10,851 nt of DNA from Thiobacillus denitrificans (GCA_002424845.1 DILD01000033.1:1-10851); one strand, 5' to 3'. Positions 1 through 6,774 are shown, numbered from the stretch's first letter. Program-made: numbers and translations. The notes: generated by a model not told the origin, from the letters alone.

Positions 1-470
1 GCCTCGTCCATGCGGTTGAGCGCAAACACCATGGGCCGGCCCAGCTGCATCAGTTCCTGGGCGAATTCGAGATCGCGCTCCAGCGTGGTGGCGTCCATCA
101 CCATCAGCAGCACGTCGGGGGCGGCGAAGGCGCTTTCCGGCTGGTGCGTCTCGTGCTGCGCGATAGCCGGCCAGCGGTCGCCCCACAGCAGATATTTCAG
201 CGTCACGCGCGAGTCGTCGTCCAGTTGGTGAAAGCCGTCGAAGGCGGGCAGCGCGACCAGGGAAATCTGGTCGATGCCCACCTCGACCACGCATTCCTCA
301 TACGCCGGGCCGATGCCGGCCAGGCGTTCGTGGTGCGTGGACGTGCTGGCGGCCGCGCGAAAAATGCTGTGCCTGCCGCTGCCGGCGCGCCCGACGATGG
401 CCACGCGCGGCCGCCGTGCGCCGCGCAAGCCGGGGCCGTGGAGGGGAAAGCTGTGCGCGGTCGAAGTCAT
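1..470 (-). CDS. FeoB-like GTP-binding domain protein, N-terminal part (runs off the left edge)
   Basis: The 156 visible codons resemble the cytoplasmic G domain that opens FeoB ferrous-iron permeases. Numbered from the ATG at 470, a P-loop-like GRAGSGRHS lies at 27-35, a G3-like ALPAFDG at 73-79, a VMDATTLERDL segment (FeoB: VDATNLERNL) at 124-134, and a G4-like NRMDE at 152-156. The P-loop is odd: the Lys and following Ser/Thr of GxxxxGK[ST] are Arg and His, and G3 lacks the DLPG core, so GTP binding may be altered. In-frame ATGs at 488 and 503 are alternative starts; an in-frame TGA lies just upstream and no start has a strong Shine-Dalgarno sequence. I chose 470 because it leaves a short leader before the G domain and lies downstream of a candidate promoter. 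Whether the permease membrane domain follows is outside the window. It is transcribed divergently from the metal cluster. FeoB likeness is fairly sure, iron transport is not. Confidence 0.7.
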   Translation of the reverse strand, partial: MTSTAHSFPLHGPGLRGARRPRVAIVGRAGSGRHSIFRAAASTSTHHERLAGIGPAYEECVVEVGIDQISLVALPAFDGFHQLDDDSRVTLKYLLWGDRWPAIAQHETHQPESAFAAPDVLLMVMDATTLERDLEFAQELMQLGRPMVFALNRMDE

Positions 471-502
471 TGGGGCAGTGCCTGGCATGAGACGGTTGCT
501 CA

Positions 503-531
503 TGTGTAGGGGTTTCCGGGGCGGCAGTCAA
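503..531 (-). promoter_or_regulatory. Candidate sigma-70 promoter for the FeoB-like gene
   Basis: On the minus strand TTGACT (526-531; five of six consensus bases) is followed after 17 nt by TACACA (503-508; three of six). Transcription would begin near 496, which would exclude the ATG at 503 and favour 488 or 470. The -10 match is poor, so this is a candidate only. Confidence 0.35.
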
Positions 532-763
532 TCCACCTGGCTGTGATTTTTGGAATGTTTGCCAGCCTGGCATCCCTTGCCGGGGGGCTTCGGCGGCTGG
601 GTGGTCTATAACGAACTTTCATCGCATGCCATGGCGGCGATGGACCTGGCAGCCAGCCCGGTGTGCCGGACCTGACTGGCAAGGCTGGGCCCCGACGGTG
701 CCCCCATGCGAAAGAATTTCAGCAGGCCCCGTAATTCCGACGTCTTCAAGCAGGAGAAAAGAG
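532..763. other. Divergent intergenic region without a recognised gene
   Basis: The spacer between the divergent FeoB-like and propeller genes holds no convincing reading frame. Two short palindromes share the same half-sites in opposite order: GCCAGCCTGGC at 561-571 and CTGGCAGCCAG at 646-656. They could be regulator half-sites or chance in GC-rich DNA. TATAAC at 607-612 is -10-like but no -35 stands at a proper distance. I see no Fur-box-like or FNR-like sequence. Confidence 0.3.
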
Positions 764-1747
764 ATGGGATTCAAAGCATGCATCGCCGGGCTGATCTGCC
801 TGGGCGGCGGAACTCTCGCATACGCAGCGCCCACTGCCTACATTCCACTTGGTTCGGGCAATGCCGTGATCGCGGTTGATGCCGCCAACGGGAAAATCAT
901 CAAACGCTACGACGGGCTGGAAAACCCCCACGGCCTGGTCGCCACGCCGGACGGCGAATACCTGATTGCGGGAAGTCTCAAGGAGACCCGGCTGCCGGAA
1001 GGCGCACCCGCGGACACACCCAACAGCAAGCTGTATGTCGTCCATCCCGGGCATGGCCATGTCATGGCCGAAATCCCGGTCTCCGGCTGGACGCATCACC
1101 AGGCGATTACGCCGGACGGGAAATACGTCCTGTCGACCCATCCGACACGGGGCGGCATCAGCGTTGTCGACTTCGTCGGCAACAGGGTATTCAAAACCAT
1201 CAAAACCGGGCCGGCGCCCAATTACACCCTGGTCACGAAGGATGGAAAGCATGCTTATGTGAGCAACAGCGGCAACGGGACCGTCAGCGAGATCGACCTG
1301 GGTTCGTGGACCGTGGCGCGCGCACTGGAGGCCGGGCCTTCACCCGAGCATCTGGCCTTTTCGCCGGACGAAAAAACCCTCTACGTGGCGAATGACCGGG
1401 CCGGCACGGTTTCCGTCGTGTCGGTCAAGGAAGGCAAGGTCAAAACGACCTACACGATCGGCAAACGCCTGCACGGACTGGACATCGGCGACGACGGAAA
1501 AACGCTTTTTGTCAGCAGCCGGTCGGATGACAAATTGGTGGCGCTGGACACCGAAACCGGCAAGCGGCGCGTCCTGACGCTTTCACCCGAGCCCTACCAC
1601 CTCGACAAGATCCCGGGAACCGGAAAAGTCTATGTTTCCAGCAGCAAGGCCCCAAAGATATGGGTCGTGGACCAGAACACCTTCACCGTTACGGACACGA
1701 TCCAGCTGCCGGCGGGCGAGGGGCACCAGATTGCGGTGATCAAGTGA
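764..1747 (+). CDS. Exported seven-bladed YVTN-type beta-propeller protein
   Basis: The 327-residue product begins with a Sec-type signal peptide (residues 1 to about 21, ending AYA/AP), so it should act in the periplasm. The ATG at 764 follows AGGAG at 752-756; the reading frame stays open upstream without a better start. Repeats of the YVTN type follow, with motifs such as TPDGKYVLS, KDGKHAYVSN, PDEKTLYVAN and DDGKTLFVSS. Seven units can be counted, most 41-42 residues apart. A His stands just before the inner strand of six units (H56, H111/H112, H196, H237, H279, H321); the third unit has Asn-Tyr (153-154). An extra HPGHGH lies at 94-99. This family includes lactonase-like and cytochrome-d1-like propellers, and YVTN similarity alone does not give a function. 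No CXXCH haem motif is present. Its position 93 nt before a Met-rich metal-type gene suggests a role in copper or other metal handling, which is inference. Confidence 0.85.
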   Translation: MGFKACIAGLICLGGGTLAYAAPTAYIPLGSGNAVIAVDAANGKIIKRYDGLENPHGLVATPDGEYLIAGSLKETRLPEGAPADTPNSKLYVVHPGHGHVMAEIPVSGWTHHQAITPDGKYVLSTHPTRGGISVVDFVGNRVFKTIKTGPAPNYTLVTKDGKHAYVSNSGNGTVSEIDLGSWTVARALEAGPSPEHLAFSPDEKTLYVANDRAGTVSVVSVKEGKVKTTYTIGKRLHGLDIGDDGKTLFVSSRSDDKLVALDTETGKRRVLTLSPEPYHLDKIPGTGKVYVSSSKAPKIWVVDQNTFTVTDTIQLPAGEGHQIAVIK

Positions 1748-1840
1748 TGTTCTGTCGGATCGCGCAACGGTCAGCGTCAGAGAAAAAGCCGCAGTCTTTT
1801 TCAAAGACCTTCACAGCAACAGCATGACAAGGAGTCTCAA

Positions 1841-2494
1841 ATGAACACATCAATGAAAACCCTGGTGGCATCTTCCATCGCGACCTTCGCGTTGTTGGGA
1901 ACAGCCGTGCCTGCCTCGGCGGCAGAGCCTGCAATGCCTGATCAAAAAATGATGCAAGGTCAGGCACAGGGAAGCGGCGCCCCCGGCGCGATGCCGGGCT
2001 ACGGGATGGGCATGATGGGCGGCGGCATGGGACCGGGCGGCGGTATGGGATCAGGCATGGGCATGATGGGCGGTGGGTGTCCCATGATGGGGGGCGGTAT
2101 GGGTGGTTACGGTCCCGGTGCGGGAATGATGATGGGCCCGGGCATGATGGGTGGCATGGGTCCCGGAATGGGTGGGGGCATGGGGCCGATGGCCATGCTC
2201 GACCTGAGCGAAGCGCAAACCGCCAAGTTGAAGAAGATCCAGACCGAGTCGATGAAGAAGCAGCGTGCGCTCCTGCTTCAGATGTGGGATGGGCAGGCCA
2301 ATCTGGGCGATTTGGTGAATGCGGAGAAGCGCGACCCGGCGGTGATCGGCAAGGCCTACGGCAAGCTCGCGGACGTGCAGCGCCAGGCGCTGGAGGCGCG
2401 CATCGATGCGGAAAACAAAACCGCCGCCGTACTTACCAAAGAGCAAATGATGCAAATGCGCCGCGGCTATGGCAGGAACATGATGGGTTGCTGA
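1841..2494 (+). CDS. Exported Met/Gly-rich protein with Spy/CpxP-like C-terminal domain
   Basis: The 217-residue product starts at an ATG preceded by AAGGAG (1829-1834). Residues 1-27 are a signal peptide ending ASA/AE. Residues 51-119 are almost pure Met and Gly with Pro (22 Met in 69 residues, runs such as GMGMMGGG) and include Cys80; another Cys is the last residue. Residues 118-205 are helical and charged, opening with LSEAQ and closing with LTKEQ, which fits the LTxxQ signature of the Spy/CpxP/ZraP group of periplasmic chaperones and metal-stress proteins. Met-rich stretches typically bind Cu(I) or Ag(I). Its tail is clearly related to that of the protein at 3022-3627 (both have an EKRD..I..A..KL.D.QRQ pattern), so the two are paralogues. 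Together with the CopB-like ATPase downstream, this suggests periplasmic copper binding. The metal is inferred, not shown. Confidence 0.85.
   Translation: MNTSMKTLVASSIATFALLGTAVPASAAEPAMPDQKMMQGQAQGSGAPGAMPGYGMGMMGGGMGPGGGMGSGMGMMGGGCPMMGGGMGGYGPGAGMMMGPGMMGGMGPGMGGGMGPMAMLDLSEAQTAKLKKIQTESMKKQRALLLQMWDGQANLGDLVNAEKRDPAVIGKAYGKLADVQRQALEARIDAENKTAAVLTKEQMMQMRRGYGRNMMGC
2006..2073 (+). repeat. Exact 17-bp direct repeat inside the Met/Gly-rich coding region
   Basis: ATGGGCATGATGGGCGG occurs at 2006-2022 and again at 2057-2073, 51 bp apart and therefore in frame. It encodes part of the GMGMMGGG motif. Many degenerate copies lie between and after, so the Met/Gly tract probably grew by in-frame duplication or slippage. 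Confidence 0.7.
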
Positions 2495-2501
2495 GGAAAA
2501 C

Positions 2502-2541
2502 CCTGAACAAGTCGTCACTCTGGCGGAGGCCGGGGTTCAGG
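2502..2541 (+). terminator. Possible weak terminator hairpin
   Basis: CCTGAAC at 2502-2508 pairs with GTTCAGG at 2535-2541, eight bases after the stop codon of the Met-rich gene. TGCTTTATTT follows directly. The loop is 26 nt and the T-tract is interrupted, so termination is uncertain and may be partial. Confidence 0.3.
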
Positions 2542-2589
2542 TGCTTTATTTAACTGGATTCCGGCGTGCACCCGCAAGGGGCAGGCTGC

Positions 2590-2618
2590 GGTTGTAAACA
2601 GCTAAAGCTGTAACAACC
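2590..2618. promoter_or_regulatory. Near-perfect palindrome, candidate regulator binding site
   Basis: GGTTGT and ACAACC enclose ACAGCT-AA-AGCTGT, giving twelve paired positions with one extra base on the left side and a 2-nt centre. It lies about 100 nt upstream of the SHOCT gene. No T-tract follows, and the 2-nt centre is too tight for a normal RNA hairpin loop, so a dimeric DNA-binding protein site is likelier than a terminator. I do not recognise the regulator. Confidence 0.45.
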
Positions 2619-2719
2619 GAGCGCTGCAGGAATGACGATTGTGGGCTTGTTCAGTGTTTCCTGAGCGTATTGCAATTGAGCAGCCGGAAACGGCCGGAAG
2701 TGATGACAGGAGAACGACA

Positions 2720-2959
2720 ATGATGGACGGTTATGGCATGACAGGCGGCTTCGGGTTCAGCTGGATCTTCATGATCCTGTGGTGGGTGCTCATCATCGTC
2801 GGCATTGCCGCGCTGGTGAAATGGATGGTCACTTCTTCCGGGGCGGGCAGTCGTACGGGCAGTGACAGCAAGGCGTTGGACATTCTCAAGGAACGCTATG
2901 CGCGGGGAGAGATCGACGAACAGGAATTCCAGAAGCGGAAGCGCGATTTGACCCAGTAG
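2720..2959 (+). CDS. Small SHOCT-domain membrane protein
   Basis: The ATG at 2720 follows AGGAG (2708-2712) at good spacing and gives 79 residues. After a short GYGMTGGFG leader, one membrane helix spans about residues 13-34 (WIFMILWWVLIIVGIAALV). A polar linker of roughly 15 residues leads to a C-terminal SHOCT motif at about 52-77 (DILKERYARGEIDEQEFQ). SHOCT domains are short C-terminal oligomerisation-type motifs. Small membrane SHOCT proteins are common beside copper ATPases and Met-rich periplasmic proteins, but their job is not settled. It sits between the two Met/Gly-rich paralogues, 62 nt before the second. Role in the cluster is inferred from neighbourhood only. Confidence 0.85.
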   Translation: MMDGYGMTGGFGFSWIFMILWWVLIIVGIAALVKWMVTSSGAGSRTGSDSKALDILKERYARGEIDEQEFQKRKRDLTQ

Positions 2960-3021
2960 CGGGTCGGCTCTAATCATGTGCGCCGCCGGGCTGTGCATCC
3001 TGTTTGCAGAAAGGAAAAGAA

Positions 3022-3627
3022 ATGAATCGGAAGCGTGGATTTTGGATTGCTTTGTGGGTGGTTCTCGTCGTCGTTACGGGATGGCTCGCATTCGGCTATG
3101 GCGGCATGGGCTACGGGCCGCGGCATGACTGGGGACGGATGGGCGCCTGGGACGACGGCTATCGTACAGACCGCACTCGGGGCTGGTACGGCATGGGGCC
3201 CGGAATGATGGGGGGCGCGGTGTCCGGCCATGGAGGGGGCATGGGCAGGTTCCACGGGATGATGGGCCAGTATGGCGTGGGGATGCCCGGGATGGGTGCA
3301 GGGATGGGCTTCGGCATGGTGCCCCCTGACCTGACGGCTGAACAAGCGCGGAAGATCGGCCAGCTGCAACAAGAGGCACTGGCGCGCGACCGCAGCCTGG
3401 CACAGCAGCTTTGGGCTGCGCAGGACACACTCAACCGTTTGCATATGAGCGAGAAGCGGGATTGGGATGCGATTCGCGCCGCCTCGCAGAAATTATTCGA
3501 TCTTCAGCGCCAGCAACTCGACGCGGCGATCGACAAGCAGCAAAAAATCGATGGCTTGCTGACGGATAGCCAGCGACGGGACATGGCGCGTTCCTGGCGG
3601 GGCCATGGATGGATGGGCGCGCAATAA
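3022..3627 (+). CDS. Membrane-anchored Met/Gly-rich protein with Spy/CpxP-like C-terminal domain
   Basis: The ATG at 3022 follows GAAAGGA (ending 3015) and gives 201 residues. Residues 7-24 form a hydrophobic helix after a basic MNRKR start with no clear signal-peptidase site, so the protein is probably anchored in the inner membrane facing the periplasm. Residues 25-100 are Gly- and Met-rich with added His, Arg and Trp (GMGPGMMGG, FHGMMGQ). Residues 101-190 are helical with LTAEQ at 104-108 and LTDSQ at 180-184, the Spy/CpxP-type LTxxQ signature. The tail parallels that of the 1841-2494 product (SEKRD, QKL, LQRQQLDAAID), so these are an anchored and a soluble version of one protein type. It precedes the CopB-like ATPase by 65 nt and may bind or hand on copper at the membrane. 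A general envelope-stress chaperone is the alternative. Confidence 0.85.
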   Translation: MNRKRGFWIALWVVLVVVTGWLAFGYGGMGYGPRHDWGRMGAWDDGYRTDRTRGWYGMGPGMMGGAVSGHGGGMGRFHGMMGQYGVGMPGMGAGMGFGMVPPDLTAEQARKIGQLQQEALARDRSLAQQLWAAQDTLNRLHMSEKRDWDAIRAASQKLFDLQRQQLDAAIDKQQKIDGLLTDSQRRDMARSWRGHGWMGAQ

Positions 3628-3692
3628 ATACCCGCTGAAGCGGATAGCCGCAGACAAGCGTCGATCGGATTGGGCTGATGACGGAGAAGCCG

Positions 3693-5762
3693 ATGGACGA
3701 ACACGCCGGTCATACACACGCCCCCGCTGGAGGTGAGAAACACGCCGCCCACACGCAGGCCGAGAAGCACAATCACGGCGGCCATGACCACGCCCACATG
3801 GTGGCGGATTTCAGGCAACGCTTCTGGATTTCGCTGGCGCTGACGATCCCCATTCTGGCCTTGTCCCACGACCTGTGGGGCATGCTCGGTCTGACGGCGC
3901 CGGTGGCGTTTCGCGGCGACGCCTACGTGCTGTTCGGCTTCTCCAGCATCGTGTTTTTCTATGGCGGCTGGCCGTTCCTGAAGGGCTTCGGCGAAGAGCT
4001 CCGGCAACGGCAGCCAGGCATGATGACGCTGATCGCGGTGGCCATCAGCGCGGCCTACTTCTATTCCAGCGCGGTCACCTTCGGCCTGGCCGGCATGGGC
4101 TTCTACTGGGAACTCGCGACCCTGATCGACATCATGCTGCTCGGCCACTGGATCGAGATGAAGTCGGTGCTCGGTGCCTCCGGCGCGCTCGAAGCCCTGG
4201 TGCGGCTGCTGCCTTCCGAAGCGCACCGCGTGCAGCCGGACGGCAACACGGAGGACATCCCCGTCGACGACGTCGCGCCCGGCGACCGCATTCTGGTGAA
4301 ACCGGGCGAACGTGTGCCCACCGACGGCATCATTGTCTCCGGCCAGACCAGTCTGGACGAATCCATGCTCACTGGGGAATCGAAGCCGGTGGAAAAAGGC
4401 GAGGGCGCCGAAGCCATCGGCGGGTCGGTCAACGGCGAAGGCGCGATCACCCTCGAAGTCAAAAAAACCGGCGGGCAGACCTATCTGGCGCAGGTCATGG
4501 AGATGGTGCGAAAAGCGCAGGAATCGCGCTCGCGCACCCAGGACCTGGCCAACCGTGCGGCGGTGTGGCTGACCGCCATCGCCCTCGGCGGCGGTTTCGC
4601 CACCCTGTTTGTGTGGCTGACGCTGGGACGGGACTTCGCCTTCGCCATGGAGCGCGCCGTCACCGTGATGGTGATTGCCTGTCCCCATGCCCTCGGCCTT
4701 GCCGTGCCGCTGGTCGTTGCGGTGAGTACCAGCATGTCCGCTTCCCACGGCCTGCTCATCCGCGACCGCGCGGCATTCGAGCGCGCCCGCAATCTGGGGG
4801 CCGTGGTGTTCGACAAAACCGGCACCCTGACCGAAGGCCGCTTCGGCGTGAGCGACATCGTGCCGCTGGGCGACCTCGACGAGACCGCCTGCCTGCGCCT
4901 GGCCGCTGCTCTGGAGAGCCAGTCGGAGCATCCCATCGCCGCCGGTATCGTGCGCACGGCAAAGGAACGCCAGCTGGAGTGGCCGCAGGCCAGCGACTTC
5001 AAGAACCTGACCGGCCGGGGCGCGCAGGCCGTGGTCGAAGGCCGGGAAATCAAAGTGGTCAGCCCGGGCTATCTGCGGGAGCAGGGCATCCAGGTCCAGC
5101 ACCCCAAGCTGGACGCGCTCGCCGCCGAGGGCAAGACCACCATCTTCCTGCTGGTGGACGGCACCGCGGCCGCCGTATTCGGACTGGCCGACGTGGTGCG
5201 CCCGGAGTCGAAGGCGGCGATCGCGCGACTCAAGGCCATGGGCATCCAGTGCATGATGCTCACCGGCGACTCGCAAGCGGTGGCGCAAACGGTTTCAAGG
5301 CAACTGGATCTGGACGACTACTTTGCCGAAGTGCTGCCGGAACAAAAGGCGGAGAAAATCCGCGAAGTGAAAGCGCGTGGCCTCACCGTGGCGATGGTCG
5401 GAGACGGCGTGAACGATGCGCCGGCGCTGGTGGAGTCGGACCTGGGCGTGGCCATCGGCGCCGGAACCGACGTCGCGATCGAAGCGGCCGACATCGTGCT
5501 GGTGAGCAACAACCCGGAAGATGTGGCGGCGATACTGGGGCTGTCGCGCAAGACCTACGGCAAGATGATCCAGAACCTGATCTGGGCCACCGGCTACAAC
5601 GCCTTTGCGATTCCCCTCGCAGCCGGCGTGGGCGTCTATTGGGGACTGCTGCTGACCCCGGCAGTGGGGGCGGTGTTGATGTCGGCGAGCACCGTGATCG
5701 TGGCGATCAATGCCAGGCTGCTGGGACGGGGCGGCATCGAGGTCGCCAACCGGCAACGCTGA
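3693..5762 (+). CDS. copB: CopB-type copper-exporting P1B ATPase
   Basis: This 689-residue P-type ATPase should pump copper (or silver) out of the cytoplasm using ATP. From the ATG at 3693, the N-terminus is His-rich (10 His in residues 1-36) and has no HMA CxxC domain. Membrane segments follow. Family motifs are complete: TGES in the actuator domain (227-230), the metal-site CPH in the sixth helix (330-332), the phosphorylation site DKTGT (Asp374), the SEHP motif (His413), GDGVNDAP (570-577), then YNAFAIPLAAG and MSASTVIVAINA in the last two helices. CPH rather than CPC, with a His-rich tail, is the P1B-3/CopB pattern, often linked to Cu(II) or Ag(I). I chose 3693 because GGAG (3683-3686) lies 6 nt ahead; the in-frame ATG at 3678 has only a weak site and adds five residues. 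It closes the plus-strand metal cluster. Exact metal and oxidation state cannot be read from sequence. Confidence 0.93.
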   Translation: MDEHAGHTHAPAGGEKHAAHTQAEKHNHGGHDHAHMVADFRQRFWISLALTIPILALSHDLWGMLGLTAPVAFRGDAYVLFGFSSIVFFYGGWPFLKGFGEELRQRQPGMMTLIAVAISAAYFYSSAVTFGLAGMGFYWELATLIDIMLLGHWIEMKSVLGASGALEALVRLLPSEAHRVQPDGNTEDIPVDDVAPGDRILVKPGERVPTDGIIVSGQTSLDESMLTGESKPVEKGEGAEAIGGSVNGEGAITLEVKKTGGQTYLAQVMEMVRKAQESRSRTQDLANRAAVWLTAIALGGGFATLFVWLTLGRDFAFAMERAVTVMVIACPHALGLAVPLVVAVSTSMSASHGLLIRDRAAFERARNLGAVVFDKTGTLTEGRFGVSDIVPLGDLDETACLRLAAALESQSEHPIAAGIVRTAKERQLEWPQASDFKNLTGRGAQAVVEGREIKVVSPGYLREQGIQVQHPKLDALAAEGKTTIFLLVDGTAAAVFGLADVVRPESKAAIARLKAMGIQCMMLTGDSQAVAQTVSRQLDLDDYFAEVLPEQKAEKIREVKARGLTVAMVGDGVNDAPALVESDLGVAIGAGTDVAIEAADIVLVSNNPEDVAAILGLSRKTYGKMIQNLIWATGYNAFAIPLAAGVGVYWGLLLTPAVGAVLMSASTVIVAINARLLGRGGIEVANRQR

Positions 5763-5907
5763 GTGCTGTGTGGGTAATGGCGGGGGCTATTAGTAGGGGT
5801 TCAGTGTTGCAGGTTACCAGCGGCTCTTATCGACCCAGAACGGTCATTGATTATTTCTGTTTGGCCGACGGCTCCAGCTACAGGAGAAGGCAGTCAGCCA
5901 AACGAAC
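5763..5907. other. Convergent intergenic stretch, AT-richer, no gene seen
   Basis: The 145 nt between the convergent copB and tautomerase genes hold no convincing reading frame. TTTGGC and GCCAAA enclose a shorter CTCC/GGAG pair around 5863-5902, a possible weak bidirectional terminator without a good T-tract. Composition shifts here from the GC-rich copper cluster to the AT-richer module that follows, so a boundary of acquired DNA may lie in it. Confidence 0.3.
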
Positions 5908-6297
5908 TTAGTGCTGATATCTGTACTCCTGGGTCAGTCCGCCATAGCCATAAGCCGTCGCGCGCACATCCTCAACATAGATATAACTCACTTCATGCAC
6001 GTTATCGAGGAGCTTGGTAAACATGGCATAGGCCTCGCTGATGTATTGTTCTTTCTCGGCCTTCGTGTTCGTCTCATCTGTGATCTTGATATCGAAGTAA
6101 AAGCTGCTCTTTCCTTGCTCCGATAGCGGCACCCCCCCGACGATCCAGTGTTCCGGGTTGAGGTAGGTGATGGCAACCGATGTAACCTCAGGCCTCTTCT
6201 TCAGAATGCGGGTCGTCAGTTCGATGAGAGAGGACGATATTACTGCGGTGAGTTCGCGGGATTCCCGGGCGGCGATCTTGACGTTGAGGATGGGCAT
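5908..6297 (-). CDS. 4-oxalocrotonate tautomerase family protein
   Basis: The 129-residue product starts MPILNVKIA. Once Met is removed, Pro would be the N-terminal catalytic base of the tautomerase superfamily, which interconverts keto and enol forms of 2-oxo acids and related compounds. AAAGGAG (6305-6311) stands 7 nt before the ATG. At 129 residues it is about twice the size of the classic 4-oxalocrotonate tautomerase subunit (about 62), as in the longer cytosolic members of the superfamily. Conserved-looking stretches include PEHWIVGG, SSFYFDIKITDETNT and the C-terminal TAYGYGGLTQEYR. It lies 54 nt downstream of a marR gene and has its own copy of the putative operator over its likely -10, so it is probably the regulator's target. 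The substrate is unknown; a role in aromatic breakdown or stress detoxification is only a guess. Confidence 0.85.
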   Translation of the reverse strand: MPILNVKIAARESRELTAVISSSLIELTTRILKKRPEVTSVAITYLNPEHWIVGGVPLSEQGKSSFYFDIKITDETNTKAEKEQYISEAYAMFTKLLDNVHEVSYIYVEDVRATAYGYGGLTQEYRYQH

Positions 6298-6313
6298 GGC
6301 GAGGCTCCTTTAG

Positions 6314-6332
6314 TTAGCAATGCAACTATATG
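6314..6332. promoter_or_regulatory. Putative MarR operator before the tautomerase gene
   Basis: TTAGCAATGCAACTATATG matches the site at 6792-6810 in 17 of 19 positions, with TAGTT and AACTA as inverted half-sites in its neighbourhood (6311-6328). It overlaps TATAGT (minus strand, 6325-6330), a five-of-six -10 element, and ends three bases upstream of the ribosome binding site. Binding there would block transcription of the tautomerase gene. Two near-identical copies flanking a marR gene are the evidence; binding itself is inferred. Confidence 0.6.
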
Positions 6333-6351
6333 AACAAAAAAACACGGTGGG

Positions 6352-6768
6352 TCATTTGAGGGCGGAACGAACTTCGCGGACACTGGCAACGAGATCGCCA
6401 AAAGGATCCTCGCCAATGACGCGCTTGATACGGGTGGTGATAGCCGCACTTGCCTTGTCGAGCGGAACCTGAAGAACAACGGCGCTTGCCGTCGGATGTA
6501 CTTCGATCTCACGACCATCTGAATTCGACGGCTGGCGGGTGACGAGCTTCTTGGCCACGAGGCCATCCAGCGCACGTGTAGCGGTTGGACGCGAGATCGC
6601 CAATGCTTCCGCCAGCTGGCCTTGGAGAATTCCCGGACGACGCAGGACTGCGCGCAACAGAAAACCCTGGGGTGCGGTCAAGCCAAAAGGCTTATAAGCC
6701 TCCGTCCAGTTGCGCTCCAACTGTCGTGCCAAAGCTGCGGTATTGAAGTACAGGCAATGATCAAACAT
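6352..6768 (-). CDS. MarR-family transcriptional regulator
   Basis: The 138-residue product has the MarR layout: an N-terminal dimerisation helix (1-25), helices from TAPQGFLLRAVLRRPG on, a winged helix-turn-helix at about 46-92 with recognition helix SRPTATRALDGLV, and a wing NSDGREIEVHPT. The C-terminal helices complete the dimer interface. Members usually repress neighbouring genes and release DNA on binding a phenolic ligand or after oxidation; Cys5 is the only Cys seen. No Shine-Dalgarno sequence precedes the ATG at 6768 (TTTTTCTTCC), while a promoter-like pair is placed so that transcription could begin at the ATG, suggesting leaderless translation. Putative operators before this gene and before the tautomerase suggest that it controls itself and that gene. 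Its DNA is AT-richer than the ubi and copper genes around it. Confidence 0.88.
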   Translation of the reverse strand: MFDHCLYFNTAALARQLERNWTEAYKPFGLTAPQGFLLRAVLRRPGILQGQLAEALAISRPTATRALDGLVAKKLVTRQPSNSDGREIEVHPTASAVVLQVPLDKASAAITTRIKRVIGEDPFGDLVASVREVRSALK

Positions 6769-6774
6769 GGAAGA

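Noticed and set aside
569..582. A sigma-54-like TGGCAT...TTGCC ahead of the propeller gene
   Set aside because: The GG and GC elements are 8 nt apart instead of the required 10.
626..763. Upstream extension of the propeller gene to an ATG at 626
   Set aside because: The added residues are not signal-peptide-like, and the ATG at 764 has a good ribosome binding site followed by a clear signal peptide.
2006..2190. Repeat-dense GC-rich stretch considered as CRISPR or a tandem array
   Set aside because: The copies are in-frame codons for Met and Gly in a coding gene, with no regular spacers.
2639..2719. Extended start of the SHOCT protein at a TTG codon
   Set aside because: The ATG at 2720 has a well-spaced AGGAG, and the extra residues do not fit the short family pattern.
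3504..5288. Long open frame on the minus strand opposite copB
   Set aside because: It lies antisense to a gene with all P-type ATPase motifs, and its His-, Arg- and Gly-rich translation looks like a GC-rich shadow frame.
5763..5907. Insertion-sequence end or attachment site next to the AT-richer module
   Set aside because: I found no matching terminal inverted repeat, target duplication or integrase gene on either side.
3875..5911. Long second plus-strand frame within copB
   Set aside because: The Arg/Gly/Pro-rich translation has no domain and overlaps the real gene throughout.
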